Below, one piece after another: positions 45,471 through 55,708 of a stretch of 64,000 nucleotides of DNA. Every line of letters starts with the position of its first letter. The first letter of the stretch is position 1. A program made the position numbers and the translations under genes. The DNA comes from Zingiber officinale (Eukaryota > Streptophyta > Magnoliopsida > Zingiberales > Zingiberaceae), in the NCBI RefSeq assembly GCF_018446385.1, contig NC_056002.1, positions 33,776,063 through 33,840,062 on the forward strand, written 5' to 3'. The notes below the pieces were generated by a model, which was not told the origin of the DNA, did not search any database, and saw nothing but the letters and a program-made list of their open reading frames with translations.

Positions 45471-48291
45471 TTAAGCTAATACAGAGCTCCTTGTGTTGGG
45501 TACATCTGGGAAGGGAGCAGACGGTATGGGAGCAGACCAGTTTCGGATCCTGAAGGAGGAGGTTGTAAGGTTTGGTTTCGAGATCGTTGGACTGCGTTGG
45601 GTTTGCGAATTGCACAAAGCCACTTCCACCTTGGTGCCAGAATTCGGAACGGGCAGCACAGGCAAAGGTACTAATGCAGTCTCCAGTTTTGCCTTCTTGA
45701 CCTCCTGCTCCAATTCATAGCTTGGCAAGAAGCTTCCTAGCACAACCTGATAGCATAAAGTTTCGAGTAAGTTTGCTTTTGCAAGATCTTATTGATACGG
45801 TAGAATTTATCTTGACGAGCTTTGGTTGCTTAAACATTGATACCTGAACAGGACTAGCAGCTATGAGCAAACCAGCGACCCCTCCACCAATGACTTGACC
45901 GTCTGGTCTTGCCAAAGAAACACTCATTCCGCCCGATCTACTTCTTCTCCCTCCTGTTTCACTTGGAATGAATGAGCCCGATAACGAAAGCAATTGAAAG
46001 TGCCCCTGCGAAACGTGGAACTAACATTTTAGGCAGCAGAAGGAACTCAATCACTTCATTCAACCGAGATGACTTATGAAACATGGACAGTTTAAAATTC
46101 GCTCGCAAAGGGAACATTATACTTCCAGATTTTACCGCTTTAGTGATTACGGTCACTAGAATATAACAAAATAAGCAACCAAATTTCATGTCATTAGGAA
46201 CACAATCCTCCATTGACAGATAGAAAGAAGGAAGAAATGACATATATTATAACAAGGAATCAAGATAGATATGCAACTTTCGACTTAAATCTTCAGCAAC
46301 AAAAAGATTTGCATGCATAGAAAGATCTTTTGAAACAAACCTCGTAGGTCATAGTACCACCAAACGAAGCAGGTTGGCGGAGGGTCACATTTGATATAAT
46401 TCCATTGGCAGATAAAATACAAATAGCTCTTGGCCCCTGCTGCGAAAAGCATATGATCTTCATGGTTATGTCCTACGCGGATGTTACAACAATTAGCAAA
46501 AAAAAAAAAAAAAATGTATGCATTAGACCATATATATGAAATTCCTAAGCAATATAACAAGACACAAATATTTATTTGGTATATCGCTAAATCAATAGCC
46601 CAACATCTCTTTAGTATCAAGAATAATACAATAACTATAACTTTGTCATCCTTACTAAAAATTTAACTATTGAAATCCTTTTTGCTATTAGCTGAAGGAA
46701 TACCTCGCCAGAATCAATGGTAAGAATGTGAGATGTGAAATTTGCACCATTAGAACAAGCCATCATTTTTCCGTATAGAGAACCTATTTTCAGGAAATAT
46801 ATAACATAATGAGAAAAGACGTAAATTTATCATAAAAATCAGAAGAATGAAGAGAAAACAATGGCATAGTTCTAGCAATTGAAGTCACCAAGTCCAAGAC
46901 TCTTTTCTTTAGTCAACTATGTGTATAGCCAAATGATTATAATTGCTAAAATAAAACTCAAATGATACTGAAATATTAATTTTTTTTATACCGTATCAAA
47001 ATATTCGGTATACACAAAAATCATACTGATACTGAATTTTCGGTATAGTTAAATTTCATACCATTTAATGTAAAATTTGGGTATTTGTACAGTATATTGA
47101 ACATTTTGATATAAATATTATATCGATACCAATACTGAAAATTTCAATATGGTATTATATCCTATCAAAATTTTTAGTATACCATTAAATTGGTATAATT
47201 CAGTATATTTCAGAACAATATATATGATATATTGAAATTTTAATATTTTTCTCCACTATTATCATTAACAGCTAGACTAATAATAGTCATCTTCCTTTCC
47301 ACATTGATTTCATCATGAAACACAAGTGATAACTTTAATGCTTGACAAAGAAGATGATTCTTTTTTCCTTTCTTCAAAAATCTTTTGTCAACTAACCCGG
47401 AAAAAACTCTTTTAAGCCACTTCCTCAACATCTCCAAACCACGAGTTGAAATTCTTCCAAGGAAAAACACGAATTATCATTGGGTGTCACTAGAGATGTA
47501 TGGTCTCCAAGAAGATGTGACTTTTGAAGTCCCATATTATTGCTTGGTAGTTAAAAAAAGACAAATAGAAACTACAACAAGGTGAAATATGAATTATTTT
47601 GATGAAATTGCAATATTAAATATTGGTTTTTCACAAATTCTATGTTATATTTTAAAGAGGTGAAGTTTTTTAGGACAAGAAGAGAAATGGAAATACCTGC
47701 AGACTCTAATTGGACAGAGTACTGTGCCGGAGTGTACTGCTCCACTGACCGCCCTCTACCGAACTTCATCACAGCAACTACTGCCGTGGCCGGAGTGTAC
47801 TCCTCCACCGGCGCCGGCGCCAAAAGTGGCTTAGGATGCTTATGATTCAGCGGCCGCGCCAAGCTCCCGTCAGGCGCATACTTCCTTGGCCTACCCCTCT
47901 TTTTCTTGCTCCCTCCAAGGCCCGCCGCTCCTGTCGTTGCAGCCGTAGCCGCCGCCGTAGCCATAATCCCGGCCACCACCTCCGCTGAGGCCGCATCTCC
48001 GCCGCCCTGGCCAGAAGGCTCTTCCTCCCTACAATCCCCCGCCGCAGCAGCTGCGATCCTCTCCACCACCGCCGCTTCGGCTTTACAGACCACCGTATCC
48101 TCCACCACAGTCTTCATTGCCTCACTAACCTTCTCATCGATCCTCTCTATCACAGCTTTCGTAGCCTCAGCTGTCTCACTGACCTTCTCATCGGTCCTCT
48201 CCACCACCGTCACCGTCGCCGTCTCCGTCGTCGCCGCCATCGCCGCTGCCTGCTCCGCCGGCGGAAAAATCACTCCGCCATTCTCTTCCAT
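45471..48291 (-). CDS. AT-hook motif nuclear-localized (AHL) protein, 414 aa, five exons
   Basis: Exons in order: 47697-48291, 46704-46783, 46341-46472, 45844-46005, 45471-45746 (1245 nt including TAA; all GT..AG, phases match). AHL proteins bind the minor groove of AT-rich DNA and form PPC-domain trimers that modulate chromatin and growth. One canonical hook: KKKRGRPRKYAPDGS, residues 129-143 (type 2, RGRPRKY). A second hook position reads KFGRGRSVEQ (176-185) and lacks RGRP. The PPC domain is about 212-335: ANFTSHILTIDSGE, MKIICFSQQGPRAICILSAN, VTLRQPASFGGTMTYEGHFQ, SLSGSFIP, GGGVAGLLIAASPVQVVLGS. The six-residue GRFEIL signature is GHFQLL. The acidic Ala/Glu-rich N-terminus has two copies of ER-DEKVSE (31-38 and 49-56). 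Five exons fit the intron-bearing clade B (type II/III). Confidence 0.93.
46960..47240. repeat. AT-rich palindromic block in AHL intron 1
   Basis: Many copies of ggtata/tatacc and tactgaa/ttcagta in both orientations, bounded by ctgaaata (46965-46975) and tatttcag (47206-47213). It may be a MITE, but clean terminal repeats and a target duplication are not visible. Confidence 0.35.
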
Positions 48292-49570
48292 CTACAGAAG
48301 CACTGAAAGTCCAATCACCCTCCGTCGAAATGGATCCGCAAAATTATTATACAAAAAAATTAACAAAAAACAATAAAAAAATACTGAGTAAAATACAAAA
48401 AAAATAGCAATTAAATATGGAAAAATTACAGATTAAATTAAAGGAAAGTGAAGGTGGAAGCAAGTGGACGAAATTAAATGCCTATCGTGGGGAAAAAATG
48501 GATTAAACTTTAATTTATTCCGACGAGGAGAAATTTTGATAAATTACTATTTTTTGCTTCCTTGCGGAGCGGGAAAGTTAATATTATCAATTAAATAAAT
48601 GGATTATCATTATTTATTTATTTACTTTATTTTTTAAGTAGCAGGTAGCTTTATTATTTTAATAGTTTATCTATTTATTATTAAAATATTATTATTATTA
48701 AATAGTTTAAATGAAAACTTTCATTTAACCCTCTCTAATTTTCTTCTTTTCGAGATGGCCAATGGAATTAAATATAAAATAGAATATAATTTTTTAGTAA
48801 AAATTAATTTGTAAATAAAATTTTGACAATTTCTGAAGAAAAATAATCATGGAGAAAATGAGTTTTAGTTTACAAATTTACAGAGACTAATTTGATAAAT
48901 AAAACTTATTATGTGGCCTTTTTGACAAATTATTCATTCAATAATTGTTCATTTAATGATAATAATTTAAAACCAAGGGATAAGGACTTAAATATGATTA
49001 TCTTTAAAGATAAAATTTTAAATATTTTTATTTTATTAATATTTTTAATTAGTAGGTGGATTAAAAATTATTAATTTATGGTTCTGGGACAAATTAAAAG
49101 AGTAATCTTTAATTATCGTTTTCATTAAAAAAAGTTATTTAATATTTAAATACACCAAAAAAAATATTTCATCCATTTTTTAATTATAAATACTTTTATT
49201 CTATCATTATTATAATAACTTTAATTTTTTTTATAAATAAATTATATATGTAGTACAATACTCAGATTAGTAGCATCTCATAATGTCGTATCATAGAACA
49301 CTCTCATTAGAGAACATTTTCATCGCCCGTAAATATAGATTTGTCCACTTTTATAAATCCTTTTACTTCCTAACTGTGCCTAATTAAAGATACAACTATT
49401 TCAAACTCTCCATACAAAGTGTATCAAAACCAACATTATAAGATATCTAGCTTTAGTCAAGATTCACCCTCCTTTGAAGAAACGTTTGAAAATACATAAT
49501 ATATTCGTCGATATATTGACATTTCCTGTCCCATATATAGTCACTCTCTAATCTTCCTTCATGATATTAT
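48292..49570. other. AHL upstream region and AT-rich intergenic sequence
   Basis: A-rich leader to about 48480, then AT-rich sequence with no recognisable gene, element end or RNA. Confidence 0.5.
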
Positions 49571-49599
49571 CATGATACGGTGCATGATAGTAGGGTCGG

Positions 49600-49765
49600 A
49601 TAGCTGACGTGGTCGGAAGTCAAGTCCACGGGGGCGGTCAGAAGTCAATCCCACGAGGCGGTCAAAAGTCAAACTCACGTGGCGGTCAGAAGTCAAGTCC
49701 ACGAGGCGGTCAGAAGTCAAGCCTACGTGGTGGTCAAAAGTCCGCCATACATGGTGGTCAAAGGT
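49600..49765 (+). repeat. About 24-27-bp minisatellite, seven units
   Basis: Unit ggcggtcagaagtcaagtcc with acgag/acgtg endings. Read through, it gives a Gly-Gly-Gln-Lys-Ser repeat, an artefact of the period being near a multiple of three. Confidence 0.85.
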
Positions 49766-49844
49766 CTAGGTTACAGGATGGTCCCGGTCGGGCATAAGTG
49801 ACATTCAGGAGTTAGGCCTACAGGGAGAGTAGGAACTCGGAAGG

Positions 49845-50345
49845 TAGGACGTACAGGTTGGGATACGCAGGCCAAAGACGTGCAGATCAGGATACACGGA
49901 CCAAAGACGTATAGGTCAGGATATGCGGGTTAAGGCCTACAAGTCGGGATACGCGGGCCAAAGACGTGCAAATCAGGATACACGGACCAAAGACGTACAG
50001 GTCAAGATATGCAGACTAAGGCTTACAGGTCGGAATTTACAGGATAAGACTCGCAAAACAGGATACGCGGACCAAAGACATACAGGTCAGGAAATGCGGA
50101 CTAAGGCTTACAGGTCAGGATTTACAAGATCAGATATGCAGAACAGGATACGCGGACCAAGGACGTACAGGTCGGGATATACAGACCAGGACGTACAGGT
50201 TAGGATAGACGACATAAGACTTGCAGGTCCAGACTCACAGGATAAGATAGACAGAATAGGAGACACAGATCAAGATGTACAGGTCAGGATATATGAACTA
50301 GGACGTACAAGTTAGGACAGGAGGACTAAGGCTTACAGGTCAGGG
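49845..50345 (+). repeat. About 28-30-bp minisatellite, roughly 17 units
   Basis: Unit variants of gacgtacaggtcaggatacg + cggaccaaa. Periodicity drifts, and two alternating subtypes (ggaccaaagacgt and gactaaggctt) suggest a higher-order repeat. Confidence 0.8.
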
Positions 50346-51210
50346 CTTATAGGATACAGTTCTGGAGTTACAGGATAAAATACAGAGCAGAGTCGTGCAT
50401 ACGGAATGAGACTTAAGGAACGATAAGCGAAGGCCTCGATTGGAAGGGTGGTAAGCGCAGGTCTGGATTTACCGGGATCTACCGAATGACAAATGGAGGG
50501 TTGGACATACAGATCTGGATTTACGGGGTGACAAACACAAGCTAGAGAATGCCCAAGGAAATGTGCTGGGGAATGCAAGTCTGTGCCCGCAAGGCAAGAT
50601 TTGCAAGTACGAGGATCCAGTCCAGGGTTAACAGACCGGGGCAGGCGCACAATATATGACAATCAAGCCAGAGAATCATAACAACCTGTCAGAGAATAAT
50701 CACCGCATGTCAGGGAATATGCTAACGGTCTAGGGCTCATTGCCCACCGATTCCTCCTTAAACCTATAGGAAGATGTCATGTGTCATTCACCGCCAGAAA
50801 AATCTTGACACCCGACATTCCCTGACACTCATCAGACTCCAGAAGTACCCACTGCCATATAAAAAGGGAGGCTTTGTCTCTACGCAGGTACACTCACTCG
50901 TCTTTTCACACTCATCTTTTACTTTTCATCCTTTCACTATGGTTCTGGGGAAAAAGTACCTCACTTGAGTGTTGGAGGGCCTGACCCGGGGACTTTTCAC
51001 TGGTTCTTGGTCTCTACCGGCCTGGGTGCTTGTCTGAGTGTGCGCAGAAGATCCCCACCTCGTCAGCCTTGTCATCGTCTTCTGTCACCCTCCCGCGGTA
51101 GTCCTTGCTGGAGGTACAACATCAGCCACGCATCTCGACGACCCTCGTCAACGCCAATGACAGCACAACCAGCCTCTGCCCGACTCAGCTTCCAGGCGGG
51201 ATCATGCCAC

Positions 51211-51776
51211 AAGATGGAACTCAAAGAATAGGTGATTTTGTATCTCCATCTCTTGTCTACGGAATACATAACACCGATCCTCCAAGTATTCCTTCTTGTC
51301 TCTAGTGGGAAGTTGTCTTTCAGTTAGCATCCATAGTGTAATTACATAGCTAAGTTGTATGTAAGGCTTCCATACCGTCCACACCGAGGGCATTTTAGAA
51401 TTGGAGCACCTACAGGAGTCATATGTCTTGGTCGCTCCTCCATTCACTCAAACCAATCTATCAACCTCTGTATAGCACCGTCGCCAATCCAGTAGCCACA
51501 AGGATGAGGTCCTGAATCAACAATACCCATTTCATCAGCGGAGAATCAGAGTGCATTGCCTCCTAAGTCCATATGTCCACTCATCTCAGATAGGTATGAT
51601 GCATCCACTTGATCTAAAGAGCATTCTCCTTTGTTTGTATCCGTTAAAGTATCTTAGCCAGTAAGGCAAGGTTCTAAGCTTTCAAGTCATAGAATCTCAG
51701 ACTTCCTTCCTATTTGGACCTACATATATCCACCCAAGACATCTGAGGATGTTTAGAAGCCTACATAAATAACTTT
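51211..51776 (-). pseudogene. LINE (L1-type) C-terminal fragment
   Basis: On the minus strand, from 51776: fragments YDLKA and NLALLAKIL separated by stops, with IQTKENAL, as in the region after the reverse transcriptase of plant LINEs, then the zinc-binding zf-RVT module in frame at 51447-51202 (RQLPTRDKKEYLEDRCYVF, then HLFFE). Stops and frame changes show decay. It abuts the LTR-like region at 51205. Confidence 0.75.
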
Positions 51777-52044
51777 AATTAAAATAACTATAATGTATAA
51801 TATCTTTTCTTCACCAAATTAATGAACCATGAACCAGTAAACTTTCATATTACCCAATCGCATAGGCAATTTTGAAAATACCCAAATCGTGTACCTGATA
51901 CCGATTTTTCCTCTCCGAATTGATTATTGCAATGTAGTAATCGATTCAATAAAGTATTATGATCATGAACAATAACAATCGATTGTTATAGTATAGTAAT
52001 CGATTAAAACCCTTTTTTTTTAAAAAAATATTAAAAAGTTTGTG

Positions 52045-52257
52045 GCACTCAAAGAATAGGTGATTTTGTATCTCCATCTCTTGTCCACAGAATACACACC
52101 ACCGATCCTCCAAGTATTTCTTCTTGTCTCTAGTGGAAAGTTGTCTCCGAGCTAGCATCCAGAGTATAATTGCATAGCTAAGTTGTATGTAAGGTTTCCA
52201 TACCGTCCACATCCAGAGTATACCGACTTCGCTGCACCTTATCTGAGAACCGGTCAA
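52045..52257 (-). pseudogene. Second LINE zf-RVT fragment
   Basis: About 85% identical over 165 bp to 51215-51390. Frame with QLSTRDKKKYLEDRWCVFCG and QEMEIQNHLFFECHKLF, so here the CxxC..H..C zinc ligands survive. The intervening 51777-52044 is AT-rich and holds no gene. Confidence 0.75.
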
Positions 52258-52269
52258 ATTTTATTCGTT

Positions 52270-52303
52270 GAAGGCGCCTTCCATAGCCATGGAAGGCGCC
52301 TTC
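52270..52303. repeat. Inverted repeat around GGCGCC
   Basis: GAAGGCGCCTTCC, then 8 bases, then GGAAGGCGCCTTC: perfect 13-base arms, each itself a palindrome. It is followed by gggtactgttcacccgaagg, another short inverted repeat. Probably part of a dispersed repeat. Confidence 0.8.
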
Positions 52304-52739
52304 GGGTACTGTTCACCCGAAGGCAGATTTGCTTTCTTTCTTGCTTTCTTGCCCTACAAACATGTGTTAGTCCAAATATTCTGCAAGACAAGTGTTAGCA
52401 CAAATATAGACAAATAATAAAAAGAGTAATTAGTTCTTGTTTTCCCAAGACCAGGAACTAGCCAAGGTCTCAGCTTAGGGATCCCAAATGAACTTAAATT
52501 GGACTGGCGCCTACTGTCCCTCAACTGGAACGCGTCCTCATAGTCACTCTCCTCCAGTGGCTTACCTTTACTTACCTTTTTCCAAACATCCGGTCAACCT
52601 GTTGACCAGTCTAGACTTTGTGCCAGCTATCCGACGACCCGTCAACCTAGCTGAACTTCCCTACAACACTGAGTGAGCACAATAGATAAAATGATAAGGT
52701 AAAACAGTGTTAACAGAATTCAAGATTCGACTGCGTATA

Positions 52740-53128
52740 ACCTAGGGTTATCTCCCCCTAGAGTTGTCTAGCTTCACTCAGTAGGACTTTCATTGTCTGG
52801 TTTTACTCACCAGGACTTCCTCCACATAGCTTCACTCACTAGGGCTCAACTTCACTCACCAGGAATTCCACCACTTATCATCACTCACAAGGGCCTGACT
52901 TCACTCACCAGGGCCTGACTTCACTCACTAGGACTTCCACCACCTAGCTCCACTCACTAGTGTCTGACTTCACTCACCAGGACCTCCACTACCTACCTTC
53001 ACTCACTAGGGCCCGGCTTCACTCACCAGGACTTCCACCACTTAACTTCACTCACTAGGGCCCGACTTCACTCACCAAGACTTCCACTACCTAGCTTCAC
53101 TCATTAGGGTCTGGCTTCACTCACCAAG
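52740..53128 (+). repeat. Tandem array of about 45-50-bp units
   Basis: The unit is a pair of cttcactcaccaggacttccaccac and ctagcttcactcactagggc, about eight units. The same repeat resumes at 55568-55660 beyond the inserted LTR, so the array was once continuous. No coding capacity. Confidence 0.8.
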
Positions 53129-55564
53129 ACTTAGAGTGTATACTAAAAGCCTAGCTTTTGTAAACATTTATTTTTGAAATAAAAGAATCACATTGGTCAA
53201 TATCTACATTTATTTGTTAAATGTAATTGTTCAATTAATTTATATAGTAGACAACATGGTGTGTGGTGTCACACACAGAAGATCATGTTGTCAGTTCTTT
53301 ATAAATTATAAATAGTTACTCACGACTAAGATGGAAAGGAACAAACCATCAGAATAGTCGTAGTGTAATTAAGTATTAGTTTATTTTGATTAATAAATTA
53401 CACTGGTACACTCTAAGTGTATTGAGTAGGACCATTTTAGGTAAGTTCTTTTTGTACTGACTTAATAAAACAACTAGACCTTAGTTATTATGGAAGTGTG
53501 TGCTCTTAATCCTAATATAATAACAAGCACATATATTTAATATTTATTTCTTTGACTTATTAAAGGGTGAGGTTTAGCTCGATAAATCAATATGCCCGAT
53601 AAGTTGGGAAATGATATTACTTATAGTGTGTGTTGTTGATTATAGAAGGAATCTGTGTCATAGTTATCTAGGTTGAGAATGCCCCCAAGAGGAGCTCATA
53701 AGGATTGCCATGTTAAACCTTACAGGTAGACTTAGTCCGACATGACAATGAAGTTGAGTGGTACTACTCTTGGAGCTAGATATTAATTAAGTGAGTTGTC
53801 AGTAACTTACTTAATTAGTGGGCATTCGTTATTTTAAACACAGGGAGACTAACACACTCATGATAAGAAGGAGCCCATAATGTAATTTGGGATTGGTGCG
53901 GTAGTGCGATAATAACTCTCTAGTGGAATGAGTTATTATCGATGAACTTGAGTTGTGTGTTCGGGGTGAACACGGGATACTCAAGCTCATCGGAAGGCCA
54001 AAATCAATTTCTCCTCTAGGTCCCTGTCATAGCCTCATTAAAGCCTTAAGTCCATCTAAATATAAGCCCATCTTGATATCCAAGAAGGGGGCCGGTCCAT
54101 TGCTTGGTGACCAAGCAATGGGCGGTCACATCCTCTTCTATAGGAGGCCGACCCTATTGCTTGATGACCAAGCTAGTAGGGGCCGGCCATAATAATTCAA
54201 ACAAGGAGGGTTGTTTTGAATTTTTAAACTCTTCTCTTTGTAGAAAACTATAAGTTTTAAAAGAGATATTTTAATTTTTAAAATTTTTCTTATTTGAATT
54301 AGGTCACATGTTTTAAAAGAAAGTTTAAAAGATTTTAAAACTTTCCTTTTTTAACCATCCTCATGGTTTAAAAAAAAGGAAGATAAGTTTTAAAATTTAA
54401 ATTTTCTATCATCATGTTAAAAAAAGGAATTTTATAAAAGAAGTTTTAAATTTTAAAACATGGTTTTAATTTTTAGAACTTTCCTTTTTTAACTCCTACT
54501 TTAGGAAAGAGAGCTTGTAAAATTTTATAAGAGTTTTTATTCTTGTAAAATTTTATAAAAAAAAATATATTCCTTTCCTCTTATGGGGGCCGACCACCCT
54601 TGCTTGGTGCCCAAGCAAGGTGGCCGACCATATTGAAAAAAATAAAATCATCAATTAATTTTTGGTGATTGATTCAATCAAGAGGAAAGAAAAGGAAAAT
54701 AAAAAGGGAAAAGGAAAAACTAGAGGAAGATTTTAATTTTTGTAAAAATTCTTCCCTTATTTGCCTTGAGCAAGTATTATAAAAGAAGGGGTGAGGAGAC
54801 TTCATGAGACACAACTCTTATTCTCTTACTTGAAGGATCTCTTGGTGGTCGGCCCTCTCTCTTCTCCCTTTCCCTTTGCTCTCTTCTCCTTGGTAGTGGT
54901 GGTGGCCGGATTTTAGAGGAAGAGGAGGAAAGCTTTTGGGTGGTGTTCATCTTGGAGGATCGTTGCCCACACGACGTCCAAGGCGAGGCGAGGAATACGA
55001 CAGAAGATCTCGAGGTTATTAGCATACAAAGAGAAGGTATAATTAGCAATTGTTTTCCGCATCATGCTAGTTATTTCTTTTTGTAAGAATTCTAAACACA
55101 GGAGGCATTAGATCTAGTTTTTCAAATTAGTTTTTCAAGTTTGTTTTTTTTTCTTTTTCGAATTTGTGATTCGATTGTTCTTTTTGGTTAACCTAGAGTT
55201 ATTTAAGGAAATTAAATATTAGCTTTCCTTAAAAGGCTTTGTCTAGGCAGTGGTGGTTGCTCTCATATCCAAGAAGACCATGTGCCTCGCCATGTAGTCC
55301 TGGAAGCCAATTTAGGAAATTAATATTTAATGGAATTAATAACATAGGTGGATTTGAATCAATAGTGTTAAGTTCCGCTTGCGATTCAAATCCAAACCAT
55401 TAAGAACAGATAAGTTAAATTTGGAATCAATGATGTTAAGTTCCGTTTGCGATTCCTAATTTAACTTCTAAAGAACACAATAGGTTATTTAAGGAAAGGT
55501 TCGACACTTGTAAAAAAAATTTTTGTACAGTGGAACCGGTACGTTTTCCTAGGACTAACCGACA
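53129..55564 (+). mobile_element. Solo Copia-type LTR inserted in the tandem array, about 2.44 kb
   Basis: The left part reads TTAGAGTGTATACTAAAAGC (family start TGTTAGAGTGTATAC, first two bases changed). The right part ends ..tttttgtacagtggaacc..ctaaccgaca, matching the style of the Copia LTR end at 55709. TATTATAAAAG box at 54776-54786. It is homologous in reverse to 15541-16351 plus 26839-27962. No PBS or coding region is present. The target duplication is not clear (ccaag against ccatc). Confidence 0.8.
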
Positions 55565-55708
55565 CCATCCACTATCTAACTTCACTCACTAGGATTTGGC
55601 TTCAGTCACCAGGACTTCCACTTTACCTAACCTCTAGTTAGGACTTCTCCTTGCTAGTCATCTAGTCCTGACTGGACTACTCTCTTCCAAACATCAAGTC
55701 CTATTTGT

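Larger units (their letters stand above)
49573..51205 (+). mobile_element. LTR-like region of a gypsy (Tat-type?) element, boundaries approximate
   Basis: A TATA box TATAAAAA at 50858-50865 is followed by a leader with ctcacttgagtgttggaggg, similar to tgacttgagcgtcggaggg in the LTR at 26677-26699. The right side ends near ..ggcgggatca (51205). The U3 is filled with the two minisatellites below. I tested the visible TG and CA candidates and found no target duplication, so this may be a truncated LTR. Confidence 0.5.

Noticed and set aside
47906-48376. 156-codon plus-strand frame
   Set aside because: It lies antisense to AHL exon 1; its Ala/Ser/Thr bias is the shadow of the Ala/Glu-rich N-terminus.
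49923-50315. 130-codon frame with repeated Asp-Val-Gln-Val motifs
   Set aside because: It follows the 28-30-bp minisatellite; no conserved domain.
49600-50345. Possible CRISPR-like array
   Set aside because: Repeats are directly adjacent without unique spacers, the context is a plant retroelement and no cas-like genes exist.
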